Shown one piece after another: positions 1-5,835 of a stretch of 7,490 bases of DNA; position 1 is the first letter of the stretch, and the number at the start of each line of letters is the position of its first letter. The stretch is from contig NZ_CAJZFD010000099.1 of the NCBI RefSeq assembly GCF_915069625.1, positions 1 to 7,490 on the forward strand. Reading direction: 5' to 3'. Under the pieces are notes generated by a model, which did not search any database, was not told the origin of the DNA, and saw nothing but the letters and a program-made list of their open reading frames with translations. This DNA comes from an uncultured Veillonella sp. (lineage in GTDB: Bacteria; Bacillota; Negativicutes; Veillonellales; Veillonellaceae). Position numbers and translations under genes: made by a program.

Positions 1-17
1 CATTTAAAATCTACGAT

Positions 18-46
18 ATACGCATACCCCTAAGGGGTATGCGTAT
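18..46. promoter_or_regulatory. Perfect dyad, candidate CsoR/RcnR-type metal-sensor operator
   Basis: Thirteen bases (ATACGCATACCCC, 18-30) are followed by TAA and then their exact reverse complement (34-46). The inner core ATACCCC-TAA-GGGGTAT resembles operators of the CsoR/RcnR/InrS family, which have A/T-rich ends around a C-tract and G-tract. The dyad ends where a candidate -35 box begins (46-51), which suits repression. No T-run follows on either strand, so it is a poor intrinsic terminator. A shorter version of the same core lies in the promoter region of the downstream binding-protein gene (5764-5779). The regulator is not in the window. It could instead be an RNA hairpin at the end of an unseen upstream gene. 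Confidence 0.45.
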
Positions 47-74
47 TGTAAACAGGATATTAATATAGTATATT
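46..74 (+). promoter_or_regulatory. Candidate sigma-70-type promoter of the importer operon
   Basis: TTGTAA (46-51) and TATATT (69-74) are separated by 17 bases. An overlapping TATAAT at 75-80 is an alternative -10 but has no good -35 at normal spacing. Either would start transcription roughly at 81-90, just before the riboswitch aptamer, which is where the promoter should be. The region is so AT-rich that -10-like strings are common, so the exact boxes are uncertain. Confidence 0.4.
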
Positions 75-94
75 TATAATCGATAAAAATGAAT

Positions 95-258
95 GAACTA
101 GTGAGTGTCGGTATTCACCGAGCGTAAAAGAGGAAAATGGGTGTAAATCCCATACTATGCAAATAGCTGTAATGAGGAGCAAGGTTTCATTATAGGGTCA
201 CTGGGAAACTGGGAAGGCCGAAATATTGCGATGAATCATGAGTCAGAAAGCCTGCTCT
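95..258 (+). promoter_or_regulatory. Cobalamin (B12) riboswitch
   Basis: Conserved elements appear in the right order. There is a GGAAAATGGGTGTAAATCCC block at 132-151, whose ATGGG/CCCAT arms pair at 137-141/149-153. It is followed by AGCTGTAAT (165-173) and a side hairpin TAATGA/TCATTA (170-175/187-192). The CACTGGGAAACTGGGAAGG core comes next (199-217), then the B12 box AGTCAG-AAAG-CCTGCTC (241-257). These match the adenosylcobalamin aptamer consensus. In this family, binding of a cobalamin to the nascent leader normally reduces expression of B12 synthesis or uptake genes and cobalt uptake genes. A terminator 35 bases downstream gives the switch a means of acting. The 5' edge (the P1 strand) is approximate. 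Confidence 0.9.
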
Positions 259-292
259 AAATGTATGGTATTGTACATACTATACTTAATTT

Positions 293-320
293 AGGTTAGT
301 CAGGTGGACTAACCTTTTTT
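293..320 (+). terminator. Riboswitch-controlled intrinsic terminator (attenuator)
   Basis: AGGTTAGTC (293-301) pairs perfectly with GACTAACCT (307-315) around the loop AGGTG, and six Ts occupy 315-320. It lies between the B12 aptamer and the first gene with no reading frame between them, so it is the expected expression platform. An upstream CTAAAT (257-262), at the edge of the aptamer, can pair with ATTTAG (289-294). This would compete with the base of the terminator stem and gives a plausible antiterminator. Bases 321-407 downstream hold no convincing further signal. Confidence 0.85.
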
Positions 321-421
321 GTCGTTTTCCTATATGCACCTCTGCTATATCGGGAGAAATAAGCATATTAGTTGTTCATTTAGATTATTGTAGTATTTAG
401 AGAGTATAGGAGGAGACGCCT

Positions 422-1360
422 ATGGGCAAACGCTTTGCTAAACAGCTAGGTCAATTCATTGTTACACTGTTTGGCATTACTTTTTTAACATTTTGTCTTA
501 CTTATTTAGCACCGGGCGATCCAGTAACGATGCTACTAGAAACGGCAGACACTATCGTGTCTCAAGAGCTCATCGATGAGACTCGAGCTCAGCTTGGGTT
601 AGATAAACCGTTTATAGTGCAATATGCAAACTGGGTTGTAAATGCTGCACAAGGTGACTTAGGGATGAGTTACTCTGCTAAAAAGCCTGTTGTAGATCGT
701 ATGTTGGAGGCTTTGCCAGGGACAGTTATGCTAGCAGGTACAGCATTAGTATTTACATTGCTCTATGCATTGCCAGCAGGGATTATAAGCGCCTTAAATC
801 GAAACAAATGGATCGACTATCTGTTGCGCGCTGCTTCATTTATAGGCGTGTCTATGCCATCATTCTGGTTAGGCCTTGTACTGATTTATATCTTTGGCCT
901 TAAATTAGGACTTGTTCCTATTGCATCTTCTCGTGTAACTCCTATCGGTGTAATTCTACCAGCCGTTACATTAGCTGTTGTAGTCGGGTCCAAGTACATG
1001 CGCCAAGTTCGTCTCGTTATTCTTGAAGAAATGCAAAAGGATTATGTTATCGGCGCACGTGCTCGTGGTGTCAGTGAGATGAAGATTTTATTCGGTCATA
1101 TTTTGCCAAATGCCGTCTTGCCACTCATCACTATTCTTGGTGTTCTCATCGGTTGGCTATTAGGCGGTGTAGCAGTTGTAGAAATGGTGTTCTCTTGGCC
1201 TGGCTTAGGGAACATGGCAGTATATGCTATTACCATGCGCGACTACCCATTGATTGAAGGCTTTGTATTGTGGGTTGCTTTAGCCTATATGTGCATCAAT
1301 GCATTAGTTGATGCGTCATATATCCTATTAGACCCTAGATTGAAAAGGGAGAGAGCATAA
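422..1360 (+). CDS. nikB: ABC importer permease, NikB/DppB/OppB type
   Basis: This is the first inner-membrane channel subunit of a nickel/peptide-type ABC importer. It has 312 aa, against 314 as I recall for E. coli NikB. Family marks are the N-terminal membrane segment (about 11-31) followed by APGDP (30-34), hydrophobic segments near 100-122, 135-160, 175-190, 232-254 and 280-300, and the cytoplasmic ATPase-docking (EAA) loop GARARGVSEMKILFGHILPN at 211-230. The C-terminal LDPR (303-306) is also typical. AGGAGGAG at 408-415 sits six bases before the ATG and fixes the start. The gene lies downstream of the B12 riboswitch and terminator, so read-through should be B12-dependent. Its stop shares one base with the next start (TAATG), implying translational coupling. 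The family is certain; the metal specificity is inferred. Confidence 0.93.
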   Translation: MGKRFAKQLGQFIVTLFGITFLTFCLTYLAPGDPVTMLLETADTIVSQELIDETRAQLGLDKPFIVQYANWVVNAAQGDLGMSYSAKKPVVDRMLEALPGTVMLAGTALVFTLLYALPAGIISALNRNKWIDYLLRAASFIGVSMPSFWLGLVLIYIFGLKLGLVPIASSRVTPIGVILPAVTLAVVVGSKYMRQVRLVILEEMQKDYVIGARARGVSEMKILFGHILPNAVLPLITILGVLIGWLLGGVAVVEMVFSWPGLGNMAVYAITMRDYPLIEGFVLWVALAYMCINALVDASYILLDPRLKRERA

Positions 1361-2181
1361 TGGCAGAATTTATTCAAAAACATAAACTGTTCTCTTTCTA
1401 TAGCGCCTTGATGATTGTGGTAGTTCTCATAGCTATATTTGCACCATGGCTTGCTCCGGGTGATGCTTTTAGCTCAAATCTGAGTCAAGCATTACAAGCG
1501 CCAAGTAGTCAACATTGGTTTGGTACAGATAAGCTTGGTCGTGATGTATTGTCTCGCATCATTTATGGTACACAGTTATCCTTGTTTATGGGTGTCAGTA
1601 TCGTTGTTATCATGGTAAGCATTGGTACTATTATCGGTGCCGTTGCCGGTTATTTCGGCGGGAAAATCGAAATGGTCCTCATGCGTCTTGCGGACATTAT
1701 GCTATCCTTCCCGGGCGTAGTATTAGCCATTGCTATTGCTGGTATTTTGGGTGGTAGCATTGTGAATACGATTATAGCGTTATCTGTAGTTGGTTGGGCA
1801 AAATATGCTCGTCTTGTACGGTCTATGACGTTGAAAGTTCGCGGTGAAGAGTATGTAACGGCGGCTGTCATGATGGGGGCCTCTACAACGACTATTCTAA
1901 GACGTCATATCATTCCCAATATCCTTCCTCTTGTTGTTACAACAGGGGCACTTGATATTGGGGCTATCATGATTGAAGTAGCAGGTCTTTCCTTCCTTGG
2001 ATTTGGTGCTCAACCACCAACACCAGAATGGGGCCTTATGCTTAACGAAGGTCGTCAATATTTACAAACCAGTCCATGGCTGATGGCCTTCCCTGGTATG
2101 TCCATCCTTATCGTAGTTGCTATCTTTAACCTTTGGTCTGATTCCTTACGGGACGTAGTGGATCCTAAGAACCAAGGTTAG
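1360..2181 (+). CDS. nikC: ABC importer permease, NikC/DppC/OppC type
   Basis: This is the second channel subunit, 273 aa, close to NikC (277 as I recall). In order it has an N-terminal membrane segment (about 14-32), the HWFGTDKLGRDVLSRIIYG block (52-70) diagnostic of DppC/OppC/NikC proteins, and further membrane segments near 77-97, 117-131 and 134-147. An EAA docking loop follows at 167-192 (TAAVMMGAS...RRHIIPN), then GFGAQPPTPEWGLML (214-228) and a last membrane segment near 242-259. The start overlaps the preceding stop by one base; AGGGAG at 1346-1351, inside the end of the upstream gene, is the ribosome binding site. It should pair with the upstream permease as a heterodimer. A 149-base gap to the binding-protein gene follows, the only sizeable gap inside the operon. 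Confidence 0.93.
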   Translation: MAEFIQKHKLFSFYSALMIVVVLIAIFAPWLAPGDAFSSNLSQALQAPSSQHWFGTDKLGRDVLSRIIYGTQLSLFMGVSIVVIMVSIGTIIGAVAGYFGGKIEMVLMRLADIMLSFPGVVLAIAIAGILGGSIVNTIIALSVVGWAKYARLVRSMTLKVRGEEYVTAAVMMGASTTTILRRHIIPNILPLVVTTGALDIGAIMIEVAGLSFLGFGAQPPTPEWGLMLNEGRQYLQTSPWLMAFPGMSILIVVAIFNLWSDSLRDVVDPKNQG

Positions 2182-2192
2182 TTACGTGTGAT

Positions 2193-2236
2193 GCTTATTT
2201 ATAGGTTGTGTTGTGAAAGTTGTTATATAAATAGGC
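2193..2236 (+). repeat. AT-rich intercistronic inverted repeat
   Basis: Arms 2193-2203 and 2226-2236 pair over 11 positions with one G-U wobble. The core is TATTTATA/TATAAATA and the loop is 22 bases. It lies just after the second permease stop and before the binding-protein gene. A run of five Ts (2246-2250) lies ten bases beyond the stem, too far for a standard terminator. It could be an mRNA stability or processing element, or chance in AT-rich DNA. Confidence 0.3.
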
Positions 2237-2253
2237 GGTAATAAGGTTTTTCC

Positions 2254-2286
2254 ATTATGACTATTGTAGATTGTAGTGGTCATGAT
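2254..2286 (+). repeat. Intercistronic hairpin with wobble pairs
   Basis: ATTATGAC (2254-2261) can pair with GTCATGAT (2279-2286) with one G-U wobble. The pairing can continue inward through the tandem ATTGTAG-ATTGTAG (2263-2276) with several more wobbles. There is no T-run after it, so it is not a terminator. Its place just ahead of the binding-protein gene suits a 5' stabilising hairpin, which would raise binding protein over permease. The inner pairs are weak, so this is tentative. Confidence 0.3.
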
Positions 2287-2330
2287 GTGTATGTTTTATG
2301 TTTATATGTAATGGTACAAGGAGATTTTAC

Positions 2331-3899
2331 ATGAAAAAATCTTGGAAAAAAGCCCTCTTAGCAGGTCTTAGCATTGTAATGATGGGTTCCTTCATCGCTG
2401 GTTGCGGCTCTGATAATAATGGTGCTGCTAATAAGGATGTTTTAAAAGTTGGTGTAACTAACTTCGCATCCACATTAGAACCTACAGAAAACTTCTTCGC
2501 ATGGGTTGTTATGCGCTATGGTGTAGGCGAAACATTGGCTAAGTTTGACGAACAAATGAAACCTCAACCATGGATTGCATCTAAATGGGAAGTATCCCCA
2601 GACCATAAAACGTGGACTTTCACAATCAATGATAAGGTGAAATTCTCTAATGGTAAAAAAGTTGATGCTGCAGCAGTTAAAGCATCTATCGAACGGGCTT
2701 TTGAAAAATCCAATCGTGCAAAAACATTCTTCGAATATGACTCTATGGAAGCTAATGGTCAACAATTGGTAATTCATACAACAAAAGAATATCCTAATAT
2801 GCCTGGCCTTTTAGCGGATCCGTTGTTCCTAATCGTTGATGTACAATCTGAAAAAGATGGCCGTAACTTTGCCAAGGAAGGTCCTATTGGTACAGGTCCA
2901 TACGTAGTTAAATCTTTCACAAAAGAACGTGCTGAGATGGCTGCTAACGAAAACTATTGGGATGGTACAGTACCATTTAAAACTGTAGAAATTCCTTCCA
3001 TCGACGATCCTAATACGCGTGCTATGAGCTTACAATCTGGCGACGTAGATATGGCTGTTAACATCGGTCCTGGTGAAATTGGTTTATTCCAAAATAACGA
3101 TAAGTTCAAGGTTGATGAAATCGCATCTCTTCGTGTAGTATTGGCTCGTATCAACCAAAAAGGTGTTCTTGGTGATGACAAAGTACGTGCTGCAGTTATT
3201 TCTGCAACAGACCGTAAAAACTATGCTGATGTATTGTTAAAAGGTACATTCATTCCTGGTTCCGCACCAATTCCACCATCCATGGACTATGGCTTCAAAG
3301 ATTTGAAAGATCCTAATGCGTATAACCCTGAACGTTCTAAACAATTATTAGCAGAAGATGGTTGGAAAGATACTGATGGGGACGGCATCCTTGATAAAGA
3401 TGGCAAACCATTAACATTTGACTTCGTAGTATATAATTCTCGTGCAGAATTACCACTTTATGCAGAAGCTGTTCAAGCAGACCTTAAAAAAGTGGGTATC
3501 GACATGAAAATCAAAACAGTTGACTATAACTTGATCGATAAAATGGGTCAAGATGGCGACTATGATATGCTTATCTCCAACATCGTAACTGCTAATACAG
3601 GCGATCCAATCTGGTTCTTAGCTAACTACTGGCATACTAATGTGGATGGTTCCAACCCTCAAAACGGTTCTGGTTACTCCAATCCACAAGTTGACCAATT
3701 GTTAGATGCTGCTGAAACTGAATTTGATCCTGCAAAACGTCGTGACTATGCAATTCAAATTCAACAATTATTGATGAATGATGGTGCTGCATTGTTCTTA
3801 GGTTACCCTAAAACTAATATCGTTACTGGTTCTTACTTGAAAGGTGCTGTCATGTACCCAAGTGACTACTACTGGATTACTAATAAAATTACAAAATAA
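2331..3899 (+). CDS. nikA: Solute-binding lipoprotein, family 5 (NikA/DppA type), probable cobalt/nickel binding
   Basis: This is the extracytoplasmic ligand-capturing subunit of the importer. It has 522 aa, as expected for SBP family 5 (NikA 524 as I recall). The N-terminus is a lipoprotein signal: basic MKKSWKK, a hydrophobic stretch, and lipobox I22-A23-G24 before Cys25. Family motifs include PWIASKWEVSPDHKTWTFT with downstream VKFSNG, GPIGTGPYVV, NENYWDG, and the acidic turn DTDGDGILDKDG (from 347) common in this family. An in-frame ATG at 2298 lies upstream, but the ATG at 2331 has AAGGAG (2318-2323) and begins the signal peptide, so I use it. By eye the E. coli NikA pocket residues Trp100, Arg137 and Trp398 are not conserved, so the ligand form may differ. 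Arg codons are 12 of 14 CGT, suggesting high expression. About 60% identical by eye to the product of 5836-7389. Confidence 0.92.
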   Translation: MKKSWKKALLAGLSIVMMGSFIAGCGSDNNGAANKDVLKVGVTNFASTLEPTENFFAWVVMRYGVGETLAKFDEQMKPQPWIASKWEVSPDHKTWTFTINDKVKFSNGKKVDAAAVKASIERAFEKSNRAKTFFEYDSMEANGQQLVIHTTKEYPNMPGLLADPLFLIVDVQSEKDGRNFAKEGPIGTGPYVVKSFTKERAEMAANENYWDGTVPFKTVEIPSIDDPNTRAMSLQSGDVDMAVNIGPGEIGLFQNNDKFKVDEIASLRVVLARINQKGVLGDDKVRAAVISATDRKNYADVLLKGTFIPGSAPIPPSMDYGFKDLKDPNAYNPERSKQLLAEDGWKDTDGDGILDKDGKPLTFDFVVYNSRAELPLYAEAVQADLKKVGIDMKIKTVDYNLIDKMGQDGDYDMLISNIVTANTGDPIWFLANYWHTNVDGSNPQNGSGYSNPQVDQLLDAAETEFDPAKRRDYAIQIQQLLMNDGAALFLGYPKTNIVTGSYLKGAVMYPSDYYWITNKITK

Positions 3900-3911
3900 T
3901 AAGGAGCTATA

Positions 3912-4709
3912 ATGGCAGAAAACATACTAACTGTAGAGAACCTTAACATCGCGTACCAAGGTGTGCCTGCTGTTATGGATGTAAACTTTACCTTGGAACG
4001 CGGTAAGGTATTGACCATTGTAGGGGAATCTGGATCCGGTAAAACTACCGTGATCCGGGCCCTCATGGGTTTATTGCCTATAGGTGGTGAGGTCACAGAT
4101 GGTACAATGCTCTTTAATGGTCAAGACCTTCGCACCCTATCTAAGTCTGAATGGAGAGCTATACGTGGTAAAGACATGGCCATGATTTTCCAAGATAGTG
4201 GTAGTGCTTTAGACCCAATAGTTCGCATTGGTAAACAGTTTAGAGAATTATTTAAATCTCATATAGAAATTACCAATGATGAATGTGATCGACGAGCAAT
4301 TGAGTTATTAGAATCTGTTTCTCTCCCTAATGGGGCAGATATATTGCGCCGTTATCCACATGAGTTATCCGGCGGTCAACGCCAACGTGTGGGCATTGCT
4401 ATGGCATTAGCGCTGGATCCTGCGTTATTAATTGGTGATGAACCTACATCTGCTTTAGATGTAACAACACAATCTCAAGTAGTTATGCAAATGCTAGAAC
4501 TTGCTAAAGAGCATAATTCTGCTATCGTAATGGTTACGCATAACCTTGGTGTAGCGGCCTATATGTCCGACTATATCATTGTTATGAAAAAGGGCCGTGT
4601 TGTTGATGCTGGCACACCGCAAGATATTTTAGAAAACCCATCTAATGAATATACGAAACAATTAAAAGATGCTGTACCAACATTGGAAGGAGGTCGTTAC
4701 ATTGACTAA
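3912..4709 (+). CDS. nikD: ABC importer ATPase, NikD/DppD type (short form)
   Basis: This is the first of two cytoplasmic ATPases that power the importer. It has 265 aa. All nucleotide-binding motifs are intact: Walker A GESGSGKTT (38-46), Q-loop Gln94 in MIFQD, signature LSGGQRQR (152-159), Walker B ALLIGDEP (171-178) with Glu177, D-loop SALD (180-183) and switch His210 in VTHN. The C-terminus ends soon after SNEYTKQL and lacks the longer cysteine-bearing extension of OppD/DppD (about 330 aa), matching NikD-type proteins (254 aa as I recall). The ATG has AAGGAG (3901-3906) five bases upstream and lies 12 bases after the binding-protein stop. Its end carries the ribosome binding site of the next gene and overlaps it by eight bases, so the two ATPases should be made in equal amounts. 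Confidence 0.93.
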   Translation: MAENILTVENLNIAYQGVPAVMDVNFTLERGKVLTIVGESGSGKTTVIRALMGLLPIGGEVTDGTMLFNGQDLRTLSKSEWRAIRGKDMAMIFQDSGSALDPIVRIGKQFRELFKSHIEITNDECDRRAIELLESVSLPNGADILRRYPHELSGGQRQRVGIAMALALDPALLIGDEPTSALDVTTQSQVVMQMLELAKEHNSAIVMVTHNLGVAAYMSDYIIVMKKGRVVDAGTPQDILENPSNEYTKQLKDAVPTLEGGRYID

Positions 4710-5517
4710 CTACGCTGTAGAATTAAAAAATGTATGTAAACGATTCCCACTTCCTACTGGTGGTGAGCTCGAAGCGTGTAAGAGTATTAATATCACCTTA
4801 GAAAAAGGCGAGTCCCTTGGGATTGTAGGGGAATCTGGCTCTGGTAAAACGACTTTGGTTCGTATGATTATGAAGATGCTGCCTATCACGGAAGGCGAGA
4901 TTTATGTAGATGGTGTAGAGATTCAACATATGAACTCTGAGCAAACGAAAGAATACCGCAAGAAAATTCAAATGGTATTCCAAGATCCGTCGGCAGCCTT
5001 CAATCCGCGTATGAAGGTAAAGGATATCATCCTTGAACCGTTATACAATTTTGGTCTTCTTGAAAAAGGAAAAGAAGAACAAATCGCAGGTGACTATCTT
5101 GAAATGGTAGACCTACCTCGCGAGTTTATGCATCGTTATCCTCATGAAATGTCTGGTGGTCAACGTCAACGTGTAGCTATTGCTCGTGCTATCGTATTAG
5201 AGCCTGAAATTCTCGTATTAGACGAGGCTACTAGTGCTCTAGACGTATCCGTACAAGACTCCATTGCCTATTTATTGGCGCGTTTACAAAAAAAGAAAAA
5301 TTTAACATACCTATTTATCGCTCATGATATTGCGTTCATTCGTACTATGTGCCACAAGGTGGTCGTAATGTACAAAGGTGCTATTGTTGAAGAGCTAGAT
5401 GCATTTCACTTAGCTGATGCGAAGCATCCTTATACAAAAGTTCTATTGAGCTCCATCTTTGAAATTGGCCAAGATCATAAGCCACTTACTTTAGAAGAAG
5501 CGGCTGTAGAAGCATAG
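4702..5517 (+). CDS. nikE: ABC importer ATPase, NikE/DppF type, TTG start
   Basis: This is the second ATPase, expected to form a heterodimer with the upstream one. It has 271 aa from the chosen start (NikE 268 as I recall). Motifs are intact: Walker A GESGSGKTT (43-51), Gln94 in MVFQD, signature MSGGQRQR (150-157), Walker B ILVLDEA (170-176) with Glu175, DVSVQ after the D-loop, switch His208 in IAHD, and the family's HPYT at 242-245. I place the start at TTG 4702: AAGGAGG (4687-4693) lies eight bases upstream and the protein then begins MTNYAVELKNVCKRF, as relatives do. An in-frame ATG at 4669 has no good ribosome binding site and adds 11 unrelated residues. It overlaps the previous gene by eight bases and is the last gene of the operon. 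Confidence 0.92.
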   Translation: MTNYAVELKNVCKRFPLPTGGELEACKSINITLEKGESLGIVGESGSGKTTLVRMIMKMLPITEGEIYVDGVEIQHMNSEQTKEYRKKIQMVFQDPSAAFNPRMKVKDIILEPLYNFGLLEKGKEEQIAGDYLEMVDLPREFMHRYPHEMSGGQRQRVAIARAIVLEPEILVLDEATSALDVSVQDSIAYLLARLQKKKNLTYLFIAHDIAFIRTMCHKVVVMYKGAIVEELDAFHLADAKHPYTKVLLSSIFEIGQDHKPLTLEEAAVEA

Positions 5518-5621
5518 GACTTTGACACAACGTATCCGACTTCTCATTGTAGCGATCGCCTAGTGTATTCGACTAGAGGATTCGCCTACTAATATGGGTA
5601 AAATACAATAGGTACATATAT

Positions 5622-5656
5622 AATAGCAGTTAGCTTTAGAGCTAACTGCTATTTTT
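5622..5656 (+). terminator. Intrinsic terminator of the importer operon
   Basis: AATAGCAGTTAGCT (5622-5635) pairs perfectly with AGCTAACTGCTATT (5640-5653) around the loop TTAG, and the downstream arm runs into five Ts (5652-5656). The A-rich upstream arm may also stop transcription from the other strand. It separates the five-gene operon from the second binding-protein unit. I see nothing convincing in 5518-5621 before it, apart from a short CTAGT/ACTAG inverted repeat near 5560-5577. Confidence 0.9.
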
Positions 5657-5722
5657 GTATGTTACGTATCTATACAGATTTTCTCATATATATAATTATA
5701 TCGAAAATTTTCTTAGAAATGA

Positions 5723-5751
5723 TTGTGTTAACACTAAATATATAGTATAGT
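5723..5751 (+). promoter_or_regulatory. Candidate promoter A for the second binding-protein gene
   Basis: TTGTGT (5723-5728) and TATAGT (5746-5751) are 17 bases apart, ideal sigma-70/sigma-A spacing. Transcription would start near 5758, placing the ATACCC...GGGTAT dyad (5764-5779) just downstream of the start, where a bound repressor would block elongation. A 10-base palindrome (5725-5734) overlaps the -35 box. Candidate B (5751-5782) competes with this call. Confidence 0.45.
5725..5734. promoter_or_regulatory. GTGTTAACAC palindrome at the candidate -35
   Basis: A perfect 10-base palindrome overlaps candidate promoter A, and another 10-base palindrome, GAAAATTTTC, lies at 5703-5712. It is too short and too differently spaced to match the CRP or Rex consensus, and I cannot assign a regulator. 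It may be a protein-binding site or chance. Confidence 0.2.
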
Positions 5752-5782
5752 TGACTAAGTAACATACCCCCATGGGTATAAT
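5751..5782 (+). promoter_or_regulatory. Candidate promoter B for the second binding-protein gene (long spacer)
   Basis: TTGACT (5751-5756) and a consensus TATAAT (5777-5782) are 20 bases apart. Both boxes are better matches than those of candidate A, but the spacer is too long for ordinary use. Spacers of 19-20 bases are typical of promoters activated by MerR-family regulators, many of which sense metals. Here the dyad (5764-5779) covers the 3' part of the spacer and overlaps the -10, rather than being centred as MerR sites are. Confidence 0.35.
5764..5779. promoter_or_regulatory. Second ATACCC...GGGTAT dyad, candidate metal-sensor operator
   Basis: ATACCC (5764-5769), four bases (CCAT), then GGGTAT (5774-5779). 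The site CATACCCC-CATGGGTAT shares its core with the dyad at 18-46 (CATACCCC-TAAGGGGTAT), differing in the spacer and in one base of the G-tract. It overlaps the -10 of promoter B and lies just past the start of promoter A, so either promoter could be blocked. A shared CsoR/RcnR-like regulator is inferred from position and resemblance only. Confidence 0.4.
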
Positions 5783-5835
5783 TGAAATATGCTCATATGA
5801 AGTGATATAGATATAGAGAAAGGTTAGGTGTGTGA

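Noticed and set aside
18..46. Simple rho-independent terminator of an upstream gene
   Set aside because: The stem is good but no T-run follows on either strand, and its core recurs at another promoter. An operator is preferred, though not proven.
372..399. Second promoter between the riboswitch terminator and the first gene (TTGTTC-N16-TATTTA)
   Set aside because: Poor boxes, and the transcript would start almost at the ribosome binding site (408-415). It would also bypass the riboswitch.
1650..1871. Antisense open frames inside the importer genes (for example 1650-1871, 2475-2777, 2954-3181, 3869-4096, 4798-4983, 6079-6261, 7059-7244)
   Set aside because: Each lies opposite a well-supported gene, is short, has unlikely composition and resembles no family I know. 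They are shadows of the real genes.
2298..2330. Longer N-terminus for the operon binding protein, starting at ATG 2298
   Set aside because: It has no ribosome binding site and puts MFICNGTRRFY in front of a complete lipoprotein signal. ATG 2331 has AAGGAG at proper distance.
3369..3401. EF-hand/dockerin-like calcium site DTDGDGILDKDG in the binding proteins
   Set aside because: This acidic turn is common in SBP family 5 peptide and nickel binding proteins and is not a separate domain. In the paralogue one Asp is Asn.
422..5517. Oligopeptide/dipeptide (Opp/Dpp) importer
   Set aside because: Same superfamily, so not excluded, but both ATPases are short and lack the OppD/OppF C-terminal extension, subunit lengths match NikABCDE, and the B12 riboswitch points to cobalt or B12 metabolism.
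5560..5577. CTAGT/ACTAG inverted repeat after the last ATPase gene
   Set aside because: Only five base pairs with a seven- to eight-base loop and no T-run. The real terminator is at 5622-5656.
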